Source: Ypsolopha sequella
Lineage: Eukaryota; Arthropoda; Insecta; Lepidoptera; Ypsolophidae
Assembly: GCA_934047225.1 (NCBI GenBank)
Contig: OW203989.1
Coordinates: 8,779,977 to 8,843,976, forward strand
Direction of reading: 5' to 3'
Length of the DNA: 64,000 nt
Shown here piece after piece: positions 44,711 to 55,376 of this stretch (within the stretch, counting starts at the first letter, position 1; each line of letters starts with the position of its first letter). The position numbers were made by a program, and so were the translations under genes. The notes beneath the pieces are model-generated. The model was not told the DNA's origin. It saw only the letters and a program-made list of their open reading frames with translations, and made no database searches.

Positions 44711-46190
44711 TTGACACCTACATGCCTTTATTAGTAAATACGGGAAAACTATGGAGGTGTAGCGCTTGCAATGCCGTAGCTAAAAGAGGATATGGACGCA
44801 TTGACCCGTTGCATCTGTTGAGGGGATGGTACATTTTCACTGTATAACTATTTAACGTATGTATGAAATAACATATCTTTTATGCCTATTTGTCATTTCA
44901 AGTTATTTGAATTCAATTTTGCTTTGCTCAATTTGCTTTGCTGTATATCTTTGGTCGGTCGTAGTTTTCAGGTTTTCAGACGGACACTCGGAGGCGCGGA
45001 CGAATAGATCAAATAAAAGGTTAAAAGAGGCATTACGACAGTTTTATCGTTCGATCGAGCCATGATCTGCAAAATTTTCACTTACGGGGATTCCTGATGA
45101 CGTCATCTTTGAGAAATTTGCTTTCTTGAAGGTCGAGAATGATTTTCCTTGTTACTGGTCAAATGTTTTGCAATAACACTGTTAAATGTTAATGTTGCTT
45201 TTGTAATTGTAAAGAATCTAAGGGTGATCAACTAAAGTTAAATTCAAGTGGGCATATAAAGTCATGCACAATATGAATATAATGTCAACTTTGAGTCTAA
45301 TTTGGTGCAGGAAGGGTCCTGATATTAATCTGCAAGCAACGTTAATTTAGTATTCATTCAAACATTATTTCAATATTTTATCTATCAAAATATACGTTAT
45401 AGTTAAAACCCGTTTTAACTAGTAAGAACTAGTTATAACTGAAAGCCTTAGTTATTATTGTTAAAACTAGAATTTAGGTACTTATAGAAAAGTTTTGATT
45501 CAAGTAAATAATTATTTTATAATTATTTCTTTAGGATTATTTTTGTATTAATTATTGTCTTTTAGATGCTGTTAATCATTTATTATGTAACTTTCGCCCA
45601 ACGAAATGATTCAAGTTAAAACTAGTTTTCACTAGGAAAAACTAGTTGAGTTAAAACTGTTCCCAGATTAGGTCTCGCCTGACTCTGGATCACGTCCTCA
45701 TACATAATTAATTTTGAACCACTATAAATAATCTTTCATAAGATTATTATTATTAATGAATAATTATTAATTATTTTTTAAATATTTTTCACTGTAGTTT
45801 GTTCCCTGAGGGCAGCCTAGTTAGGGACTAAAGACATAGCCATTATTTACATTCGCGCAGGTGAAACAGCGAGCAAAAGGCTAGTAAAAAATAAGTTAAA
45901 CATTTTAGGGTGTAAATGAGGTCTTAGTATCAACTTATTATATATATTTATGGTTGAGATATAAAATGAGATACACTTATAGACAAGAGCCGCAACATAG
46001 GCTGGATACTTAAATCGAACTTGTAAAAATATGGTTTATTTTTATAAATAAACATTATCTTTATCTTTTTTAAATAAATTGCTTACAGTTATATCACTAA
46101 AATTATTAAAATTGAAGTGTCCATCAACTCATAACGAAATATATCTATTTCTTTTAAGACTTACTGAAAAGCAAAAAAAATGCGAAAAAA
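44711..46190. other. Non-coding stretch
   Basis: No gene supported. Around 45400-45660 the words GTTAAAACTAG and AACTAGTT recur in both orientations and may be an old foldback element. Confidence 0.35.
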
Positions 46191-46278
46191 ACTTGACATT
46201 TGTTAACTTAAAACTTGGCGTTTGTTAACTTAAAACTTGACGTTTGTTAACTTAAAACTTGACGTTTGTTAACTTAAA
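46191..46278. repeat. 22-bp tandem repeat, four units
   Basis: ACTTGACGTTTGTTAACTTA-AA is present four times in a row (46191-46278), with one substitution in each of the first two units. Each unit contains the palindrome GTTAAC. Confidence 0.9.
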
Positions 46279-46420
46279 CAACGATCAGTTTTCTCGCATA
46301 AATCAAAATGAGTCTTAGCTGTAATATCTATTTCGTTTTGCTTACAGTTGTTTATATTTGTTCCGATCAAAGGAAAAGAATCTCAAATAATTATACCTAC
46401 CTAACAGAATCCTTAAACTT

Positions 46421-46765
46421 TTGACCTTCAAGTATTTTCTCAAAGTAAGAGCTCTTACAATGATTGGTAAACCTTTAGGAGTGCGGAGTAGCTCCAAGAG
46501 TCTTCTACAGGTGATAGCGGCCAGACTGGATGCGGACTGTGATTTTATGAAGCACTGGACTAGTGTCCATCTTATTAGAGAGACGAGAAGGGCAGGGTTT
46601 CTGAAGCCCTTTCCTTAGCGTCTCTTTATAGTTTTCTATTTCAATTATTTGTTTTGTTTTAAATTACCTGTTACTAACATAGTAAATAAGTATCTAATCT
46701 GTTACTAACACTATATGGAGCTTGTCTCTGAAATAAAAGATTTCATTTTTTTTTATTTAGGACCT
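46421..46765 (+). repeat. Possible retroelement 3' end
   Basis: A 65-codon frame (GKPLGVRSSSKSLLQ, then HWTSVHLIRETRRAG) stops at 46616-46618 and is followed by AT-rich sequence, AATAAAAGATTTCATTTT and a T/A tail. The end (ACACTATATGGAGCTTGTCT near 46709) resembles, as I recall, a recurrent lepidopteran retroelement 3' end. The frame cannot be assigned to a domain; it might be the C-terminus of the element's protein. Confidence 0.4.
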
Positions 46766-48857
46766 CGGGCGCTTGTTTTTTTTTCAATTTATACTTTCAC
46801 TTTTAGTATTTTCATTGTTCACTATTAATTGTATCAAAGACTTCAGTGGATATGCCGTCAGTATGTCAAGGCTTATTGAAATGCAGCCGCCAAGTAATCG
46901 ATATCCTGACATACAAATGATGTCAACAGCATTGTTTATTTGTGATGGATTAACTTATCACTGCTTTGTATTAGTGTGCACTTTATTGAGTCCTTTGTTC
47001 TACTTTTTATTCTGTGTTAGAAACATTCACATTCTACCTTTTTTTTTATTAAACAAACTGCTCTAATAGAGTAATAAATACATAAAGGTTGAAATAAGAG
47101 TTCAAAAAAAAAGTTTGTTTTTTTCGAAGCCTTTCGAAGGAACTTACATAATTCGCTTAGATTAAATTATGATTGTTAAGGTGTGTTAATTCAAAAGCCA
47201 TTTCGAGATTTAGATTTAAAAAGCCGTATTTTAGAACTTGTGGTCTAAAAAACCTCATGATGATGGATTTTTTTACGAAAAAACTGCAACTTCCATTTGC
47301 CTTCGTGTGACGTCACTTGAGAAATAGCGGTTTAGAAATGTGTCCTTTGCTATCAAGATAAATTTATTATAATTTCCTTCCGACTAATTTGGCAGCTAGA
47401 TGACAGATAAGTAGACAAACAGAGACATATCACTGTTTTTTATAAGCAATCACACATCGCAATCAGTGTAACGTCTTAAACTCTCAAGTGACGTGATATC
47501 GGACAATTCTTTAAAAAATCATAAAAAATAATGGTTAATTTATATACCAAAAATAATGAAAACTGTATCCCAAAATGTCGTAAATTCTCTGAAAAAAAAA
47601 TTTTAAATCTTTTAAAAATTAAACCATGCGAACTCAGTTTACACTTGAAAAAAAATTATAATCAACTCGTGGTGGTTGAAATTTCGAATTGTTCTTATCA
47701 GCTCACACTACATCATGTACATAATTTCGTCAGTCACTGCGGCTGACAAGTGTGAAAAAAAGTGTTTTTATTGATTTTAAATAAAAAAAAAATAATTTCC
47801 AAAAAGTGTGGAAACCATATTACCTATATTTTTATTTTATTTGTCTGCAAATTCGTAATTTTTTTACTTTTTCAATAAAATCAAAAGTTGTCAAAAAACC
47901 GAAAAATAAGGGTGAATATATATTTTTTTCATTTGTATATATTAAAATAAGTTTTAAGAAAAACCACAACACTCGTATCATGTAAATTATTATATATTTT
48001 TCCTCTGTTAAAAATGTTATGGTTACCGTATAAACTGGTTACAAAGTTACTCAGTTCAAGGTCGTTGGCGTTGGATTGGAAGAAGCCCTTATATGTTGGC
48101 AATTGATGAGTGATGTTTCCTATGTCCAACTAGCCAGCGTTTGTTTACTACAGCAGCAAATCAGGGAAACAACAGAAAAAAAATTAAAAGTTTTAATAAT
48201 AGCAATTTGATGACGTTTAAATTTTTTTAATATTTTGCGTCCCGTGTGTCATTTTAAGGCATCAAACCTTCGATAGAATCGGATATAGATACATATATCC
48301 AGTTAGTTTTCTACCTTATGTAGTACCTATTTACTAACCCCATACTCGTATATGATCAGCCTCATTGCGTGTGACTGACGACCCGGAACGTGTTTGACTA
48401 TATGTTATGACGTCATCCGGTAATTATTTCTGCTGATTTGACGACAGCATACCATCCATCATCGTATCGGGGACGAGCAAACTCATCAACATGGCCACAA
48501 ATAAGTTGAAATTATAGCTATTTGAATGAAGCTTTTGCTGATTTCATTAGCTTTAACAATAATAAGATGGCGTACGTAGTAAAAAAGGAGTTTTTGTAAC
48601 AGTGTTCTGTTTATCTCCTTTTGTTGCCAATATTTACGATTCAAAAACCGTTTCGAGGAATAGCTTTTCTCAACTGTTTCTAGTCGACAGTTTTAAAAAT
48701 AAGTGTTCATATCCTTTATTAATGAAAAAAGCGATGTCTTTCATTTGACCTTCAGTAACGCCATCGTTACAGATTTCAATATGAAAAAATCTTCGGGGGT
48801 GGTTGCTGGTTAGTTTCCTTGGATTCTATTTAATGAATTAATTTTTAAAAAAGAAGA
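46766..48857. other. Non-coding stretch
   Basis: Frames at 46773-47066 (hydrophobic), 47531-47746 and 47929-48129 (minus) have no domain. TGACGTCA sites at 47308-47315 and 48408-48415. Nothing else supported. Confidence 0.35.
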
Positions 48858-50185
48858 CCCAAGGGAAGTGGACCTGGCAAAGCCTCGATGGGAAGACTAA
48901 ATAGACTTCATCATGATGACGGATTAAAAGTACATATCCCAAGATGTCTCCGTGATCAATAGGTTTTGTACCGGTAGCGATCGCCGACTTGTCCGAAGCA
49001 TCTTGAATATCGACTTACAGCTGGAGAGAAACCGTTTGATGAAGTCTACGCTCCGTCGTTTTCTGCGCCAAACACAGAACTATTGATAGGAATAGAAAGG
49101 CCATGAAAGCTGTGACTGCGACGCACCGATATGATCAATACGTCAAGACATAACCCACGGGCCTCTCATTTCTCAAACGAACGCGTTAGAACAAACATAT
49201 TGTAAAAATGGTGTATAGCACTGTGGCAAATTGTTCTAACTCTTCAAATAACGCAAATAAGACATCCAAAGGAATTTCATTTCACTCGTAAGTAATTTAA
49301 ACATGTATTTATGTGATATTTACAGAATAAACCTCGCGGTAAATAAAATTTCAACCTTACCATGAAATATTTAGCATTGTAGCGAGTAGCGTTGAAATTA
49401 GACAATATTTTGTCCATTGCAGGTTATAAAGAGTGTCACACATTGAGTTAGAACATTAACACTGCAATGTATATTTTTTCAAACATTATCAACACGGACC
49501 TAATTGTGTCATAGTACGGCCGCTGGTCATGGCTCTTCACATACATTGGCACAGTGCCATGACGTGTTTGGTATTTTACATCTAAGCTTCATAGAAATAC
49601 GGTGTTATTTTGGCTGTATGAAGACGGGTGAATCTATGTAGTATACGCCGCGTATGTTTACACTACGTTATTCCAAAAAGTGGCGACAGAGGTTCTCGGA
49701 TAAAATTTGTGTCACGCCATCCCCGTGGCGCCAAACCACTGCAGGATCCGAAAAATTCCAAATGGAACTTCAGAACCAATTTGCCCTGTTGGAAACCACT
49801 GAAGACGTTAACCAGCTTACTAACAAACAGTTTCACAAATGTTTTACGTGAGGTGGGCAGGGCTTATTTTAAGTCAAAGTGAAAGAATAAGGAGTCCAAG
49901 ATTTCGAGTGGAACTTTGAAACTGATGAGGCAGAGACGGGAAATTTCTCCAGACTTGGCAGATCACCCTTTCTTAACAAGCGCGTTAAAAGGCAAATTCG
50001 GTTTACATGCGCCAGCATTGTATTATCATTGAAGAAGTGATCGAGGGAAACAAAGGCTCAGAAGTTTTTGCCCAGCAGTTAGGAAGGACTAATCTGATGA
50101 AGCTGAAGACATCTGACAATAGCACCGTTACCTCTAGGCCAGAAATCATCGCCGAAATCAAGAACTTTATGGGCTTCTTTATTCT
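48858..50185 (+). pseudogene. RTE-type LINE relic, interrupted
   Basis: Translated pieces match an RTE-clade non-LTR element between the endonuclease end and the reverse transcriptase start. Near 48858-48900 reads RKWTWQSLDGKTK. Then QDVSVIN.RFCTGSD.RLVRS, followed by LERNRLMKSTLRRFLRQT, runs to about 49080. The homology resumes near 49735 with TTAGSEKFQMELQNQFALLE. It continues in shifted frames through LMRQRREMSPDLADHPFLNK (about 49925-49985) and a stretch containing IAEIKNF near 50160. The reverse transcriptase core is absent. Stops, frameshifts and an insert of about 560 bp (49095-49650) make it non-functional. Confidence 0.75.
49208..49287 (+). CDS. Possible THAP-domain first exon
   Basis: ATG (AAAATGG context) at 49208 opens 26 codons plus 2 nt ending at a consensus donor TC|GTAAGT. 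The start MVYSTVANCSNSSNN and the end KGISFHS follow the layout of THAP zinc-finger N-termini (M-x-x-x-C-x3-4-C...FH-x-FP), which are often split by an intron there. The first zinc Cys appears replaced by Ser or Thr while Cys9 is kept. The exon lies inside DNA that interrupts the RTE relic, so it may derive from a P-element-like transposon or a retained gene fragment. No second exon was found. Confidence 0.4.
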
Positions 50186-50376
50186 TCACAAACAAAAACT
50201 ACATCAAAATAAACAGGGTTTTGAACTGGAGCATTTTGTACAGTCAGCAAAACAAAATATTCCAGGTTGCACCAAGCCTATTTATTTTAATGTATTTTTT
50301 TTTCTACGCAGTAGTTACAAATTGGTCTCATCTTGTTACTCGATACATAGGATTACCAACTGTACGCTCCTAGTCT
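50186..50376 (+). repeat. Family L fragment
   Basis: AAAACTACATCAAAATAAAC, GTACAGTCAGCAAAACA and CTTGTTACTCGATACATAGG match parts of 53603-54184 in order, with the central part deleted. The right terminus (CCAACTGTACGCTCC) is present and the left one is not. Confidence 0.65.
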
Positions 50377-50440
50377 ATTCGTTCCAACCGGGTGTCCCAC
50401 CACACCTATCGACTTTTTTTTTATGACAATTAGCTTGTTT

Positions 50441-50938
50441 CCATCCATCCATCAGCCTAGTTCGTCCACTGCTGGACATCAGCCTTTCCAAGACTGCCAC
50501 TTCTGGCGGTCATCCTGGAAGAATTGCCTATACTCACACACGCTGGGCAGGCGGGTTGGTGAACGCGGTGCCGGAACCCTCGCACCAGTGACGCCGCTGC
50601 CCATCACCAGTCTGTTCCATATAAGGCTCGGCTATTAGGGATTATTATTATTATTTATTTAATTAAAATACATAACATTACAGCATAATACTAACACGTT
50701 ATACATTTCACACAATATTTATCTACATTTCACAAAAGAAAATAATTATACCGTAAATTAAACAAATAAATAATTAAACAAAATGGATATACCGTCGTCC
50801 ATCGGTCCCAGGCATGGTGGGCCTCCTGGTTTTTTGCCTGTCAGCTGTCCTCTTACTCTCCCCCGAATTACTCCGAGGGGGTCTCCAAGTAAGATGGTGG
50901 TACCTCCACAGTCGAGCCGGGCATCAGCTCTACCACCC
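50441..50938 (-). mobile_element. Retroposon with RTE-like tail and 12-bp duplication
   Basis: ATTAGCTTGTTT occurs directly at 50429-50440 and 50939-50950, a probable target duplication. On the minus strand the insert ends GATGTCCAGCAGTGGACGAA then CTGATGGATGGATGG, which I recall as the hallmark 3' end of lepidopteran RTE elements with a (GATG)n tail. The upstream half (50660-50938) is a different sequence with an open minus-strand frame (RADARLDCGGTTILLGDPLG) and no assigned domain. An A/T microsatellite lies at the join (50638-50665). It may be a 5'-truncated LINE or a SINE using an RTE tail. Confidence 0.65.
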
Positions 50939-50950
50939 ATTAGCTTGTTT

Positions 50951-51534
50951 AATAAATAAATATTTATGAACAATGTTAATTTCATACACTTTCTTAACTT
51001 CTTTATTGCTTTAGTGTCCTAGGAAATTTTAAAGCATCAAATCAAGCCTCGAAAATTTCGTAGCTATCAACTGTATTGCCATGTTAATTTGAGTTTTGTT
51101 GCTGTTTGTGACAGTGAACCTATTATAACAATTATTTCTCATCGATTACAGCATTCGGCTGTGTTGCGCTGATAATAGTCAATTCTGACGACGTCAGCTT
51201 TCAACCAACAATTTTTGATGCTGGAATTTGAATTGGTTTTACGCTTTCCACTCTTTCAATCTGTTTTGGAATTGAAGGATTAAATGCAGTTTTAGGATTC
51301 TTCAAAATTTATCATCGTTTGTGTAAATCCTTTACATATTTTTAAAATATAACTTCTGTCAGCGAATTTATTCAACAAATAAAATACATAACAAAAAAAA
51401 ATAATAAAATTAATACCCAAAATTAACACTTCTGTCTGTATCTGGGGGCATGGCGGTGGCTCTGCTAAGATGAACCGAAAGAAGCAGGGCACTACGTACC
51501 TTTTCTCAAAGAGTATCGTATTTTCAAAATCTCT
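50951..51534. other. Non-coding stretch
   Basis: No gene. The 109-codon minus-strand frame (51292-51621) overlaps a LINE 3' end and has no domain. Confidence 0.35.
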
Positions 51535-51690
51535 GGACAAGACAAGACAAACACTCTTTATTGTGCACCATTTTAAAGAAAACTTACAGGAGAAAACAGT
51601 TATAAGGTAGGTAACAAACAATTGGTGACCTTATCGCTTAAAGCGATTCCTTCCAGACGATTTTTGGGTGGAAATGATGTCAAGAAGAGA
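51535..51690 (-). repeat. LINE 3' end with polyadenylation signal
   Basis: On the minus strand: GAATCGCTTTAAGCGATAAG (about 51630-51649), then TGGTGCACAATAAAGAGTGT and a TTGTCTTGTCTTGTC tail (51536-51550). This 'GCGATAAGG...CAATAAAGAG' order is a familiar lepidopteran LINE 3' UTR. Confidence 0.65.
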
Positions 51691-52499
51691 GATCGTGAAG
51701 CCGGTGTACATAAAAGAAAAACAATACAATACCATCGAATACATAAATACGAACGAATATGGAATAAACTAGTATAATATTGTGTCTACACATACATATA
51801 AATATCTATAGATATAATATAGTAAATACAAAAATAACGTAGAAAGCCACAAGTAAAAATGTAATATGAAATTGCTGTTTTCTATAAAGAATTTTAAGGA
51901 AACTCAATTTTCAGTACTTCTTGCTCAGAGCTAGTGCCTGGAGTCAATGAAATGTATTTTAACTAACATCTTCCCTTGAAAATGGTGTAAAATCCGAAAC
52001 CGGTTGAGAGAAAACATAAATAAAGTTAAACTACTGTACAAGTGCTTTTAACTCAAGATTTGACTTTTTCCTACTCCCCATCACTAAGAAAACTTTCTGC
52101 TGGCGAGTTACTTTATGTGGAATCCTCATCTTGCCTTTTATTTCGATAGACTATAACTAGACAAATAGGAACCTGTATCAATATATCCACTTCAGCTAAG
52201 CCGTTTGAGGTAATATTCAATGGTATACACGTAATATGAAGGTCAAGGTCAGGCTCGCTAAAGTCTGCCAACCTGTAGGTTCGGCACTTAGGGACTGTAC
52301 GAGTTATTGCCTTTTGACGTGGTTATGACCTTCAACAACAGCGCCATTATTTGGACACTATTCCCGTTTTCGTACGGTTCGTATGTTACTGGTAAAGAAG
52401 GAAAGTCTACTGAAAATAAAAACTATTTGTTATTTTTATGAATTTTAATTTTGGCTTGCCTGGTGGCAGTCCAAATTTAGGCCAGATCGACCAAGTTAA
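51691..52499. other. Non-coding stretch
   Basis: Nothing supported beyond AT-rich microsatellite-like sequence at 51790-51830. Confidence 0.35.
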
Positions 52500-53490
52500 C
52501 AAAATTACACTCGTGATTCTAAAGTAGCTTACTAATTTTAAAATGTAATGCTATAATATGAGTTACAGATCGCTATTAATATACAATATAAAAAATTTTT
52601 TTTTGTTAAAAATGTGTTTAACCAGTTAATTTAATCGACAATGTGCGGATACCGTCAAATATCAAAATCAGTTTTCACAAAGCCTGCTTCCGTCTCAAAA
52701 GTTATGAGAAATGTTTTTACAAGTAACGGATGACCAAAACGAAAACGCATTTTCTGAAAAAGTTATTCATAAGGAACAATTTCAAAACAAGCCTGAAATC
52801 AGCTACGACGAATTTTTCTTTATTATATTTCTTTTATAATTATTTTATTAATGTTAGCAGCGTAACCTAAAACATTAATTGTATGAACATCCTTTTTTCT
52901 TTACCTAAAAGGTACAAAAAGAATATTTATGGTAAGAATCTGTTGTCCATACATATATACATATACCTTATCTATATTTACTGGCACAGATTATCAAACA
53001 GTAAATATAGATAAGGTAGAAAAAAAAACACAAAACAATGTATTCCCCCCCCCTTATCGTTGACTGAAAAATGTGAAACACATGTCGGTAATAGGTCATA
53101 ACTGGCCAATTACAGAAAAACTATAGCAATTAAAAAAAAATTGAACACAAATTAGACATAAACAAAAGCAAAATTTTTTTTTTTTATAAAAGTACAATAT
53201 GGGTATCAAATTGTAGGTATTAAAAAGCTGATAGTTAAAGCTTGGTTATATTTACTTGCGTCTATTTCTAGAAATCTTTGAAAAACTACGAACAAATGTA
53301 TGTCCCACCCCCCGTATCTCCTAAAACTAGTGGACCGAAAAATATGAAAAAGTCAAGGTATGTGCTTACGTTAAGATTACAGGAAAAATATAGCAGTTGA
53401 GAAATTCACGAAAACAAAATGACAAAATTCCCAAAACTGTCGTTTTACGGAACCCTAGGTACGCGAGTCTGACTCGCACTTGACCGGTTT
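52500..53490 (+). repeat. Family K repeat, copy 3
   Basis: Contains GTGGACCGAAAAATATGAAA, as in 2330-2710. Its right end is CGTTTTACGGAACCCTAGGT, GCGAGTCTGACTCGCACTTG, CCGGTTTTTT, which I recall as a very common lepidopteran repeat terminus. A perfect hairpin (arms 52965-52983 and 52999-53017, 15-nt loop, arm CCTTATCTATATTTACTG) lies within. The left boundary is approximate. Confidence 0.6.
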
Positions 53491-53602
53491 TTTGTTATTT
53501 ACTCACATTCTACAAGTAAGGCACTATATTTATCACAGAAATCTTTGCCTCTGGCTCACATTTTAAACTTAAACTTGTCCAACAAATACTCACAATACTT
53601 AC

Positions 53603-54184
53603 ACCACGGGCGTACAGTCGGTAACACTGTGTATCGAGTAACAAGGTGTGACCGATAAGTAGTTTTGTAAAAAAAAACTACATCAAAATATACAGAGTAG
53701 GCTGGGCGCAACCTGGACCGTTACGTACAGTCAGGAAAAACATTACAATTTTGCTGATAAATAATCACGTCTATAAGTACCAAGTAGTGCCTATAATTAT
53801 GTTCGATAGATCGTATCAAAAGGTGCTTAAAAAATAAGGTTGGCATGTCCTATAAAATCAATGATATAATATTTTTTTTTGAAATTAAGCTTGCTCAAAA
53901 CCAAAATACTTATTGCTATTATATTTGCTAAATACTATTTAGCTCAGCACCAAAATAAAACACTTTTTTTAAGCATCTTTTGATACGCTCTTTTGAACAT
54001 TATAGGCACCTACTCGTTACTTATTGACGTGATTTTTTTATTTGAAATATTGTGATGTTCTTGCTGACCGTACAAAACGCTCAGCCAACTGTTTATTTTG
54101 ATGTAGGTTTTTTTTTTACGCAACTACGAATTCGTCGCATCTTGTTACTCGATACATAGGTTTACCAACTGTACGCCCACGGTC
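53603..54184. repeat. Family L MITE, full copy
   Basis: Inverted ends: GGGCGTACAGTCGGTAA and TTTACCAACTGTACGCCC, continuing through CGAGTAACAAG and CTACATCAAAATA on both sides. About 580 bp with an AT-rich centre. No coding frame. A shortened copy is at 50186-50376. Confidence 0.75.
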
Positions 54185-54951
54185 TGTCTCAGAAAGTAGT
54201 TCAATCGGCAAATTATTACAATTGTTTAATAATAGGTGTTTACAAATGTTACAGATTACTTTTATCCCAGATTTTGTAAACTTGAAAACGAAATAAAGAA
54301 GTTATTCTCAAAAAACAGACACATACAAAACAAACGACACATCACGGATATGCTTTCAGACAGCGGCAACATAGCGGGAAAACTATAGGGCCAAAGAGCG
54401 TGCTAAAAACTAAAAGAGGGCGCGAACTTGTTAAATCGGTACCAAATCCGAAATTTTACTATATAATGTCAAGTTTAGATGATGAAATGAAATGAAACAA
54501 TTAAATGAAACAAAATCATGTTTAGATAATGGTGCAACCAATTTTCAAGAACTAATTATATCAGCCTAAGCTCGTTACATTATGTCTACATTTTGTAGTT
54601 TTTACCTCTCTATTTAATTAAAGTATAGGCTTACTTATTATATTGAGTTGTATATAATATTATAAAAAAAAGACATGATCTTGCTAAGTTTCTTGCCCTT
54701 CTTCTTAGCAAGACTAATTGAATTAGATATTAAAGACTAATTAAGTCAGGCATATATTTATTATATGTATTGCATATATTTATAATATTATTTATTCCTT
54801 CTTCCTTTATTTTTATTTTGTTAAAGTGTATTTTTTTATTTAATTTAAGTAAACCCAACCTTTCTTATTTCCCTGTGTATTTCCCCATATTATTATTTAT
54901 TACCTAAAACTATTACCTATACTCATAGATTATTTAATTACTTATATTACA
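54185..54951. other. Non-coding stretch with short shared repeat
   Basis: 54671-54714 matches 27205-27260 in inverse orientation. A small direct repeat of ATGAAATGAAACAA words lies at 54481-54515. No gene. Confidence 0.45.
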
Positions 54952-55376
54952 TTAAGGCGATATGTAAACGTTTCAGCGTCCTTGTTACTCCATATGCGAA
55001 AAAACCCTCAGTGCGAGAGGGACGGATTCGTAGAAAAGTAGCAAAAGGCCGGTTTTTTATTAATATAAAATATACTAAAATAGCTATCAAAATTTTGTTT
55101 AACCAGGTCCTAGATACTGTTAAAACTCATCTTATAAAATATAATTGCAGTCCATATGTCATTCTAAATTGTCAAACCAGGAGAATTGGTGTCGATAAAG
55201 ACCTCATTTCAATAAATACTTCTATCGAGCCGACATTCTCTAATCGCGTTTCTGTTTTAACAGATCCCTAGAGAAAGATTTCAAAAATAATATACAATTT
55301 TATCAAAGTTATACATTATTTACCGAAATAGATATAGAAGTTCTAAAAGTGACGTTTTTTTTCCGTAGCGCCTTAA
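54952..55376 (-). repeat. Family A MITE, copy 3 (diverged, inverted)
   Basis: TTAA at 54952-54955 and 55373-55376. The sequence follows the reverse complement of copy 1, including CAGTGCGAGAGGGACGGATT and AAGACCTCATTTCAATAA. The first 60 bp carry an extra terminus-like piece. An open frame of 86 codons (55011-55271) runs along the strand on which the other copies keep shorter frames. Confidence 0.75.

Noticed and set aside
46191..46278. CRISPR-like array
   Set aside because: Units are contiguous without spacers; a simple tandem repeat in a eukaryotic genome.
46773..47066. 97-codon hydrophobic frame
   Set aside because: T-rich DNA gives Phe/Leu-rich frames by chance; no signal peptide plus mature domain pattern.
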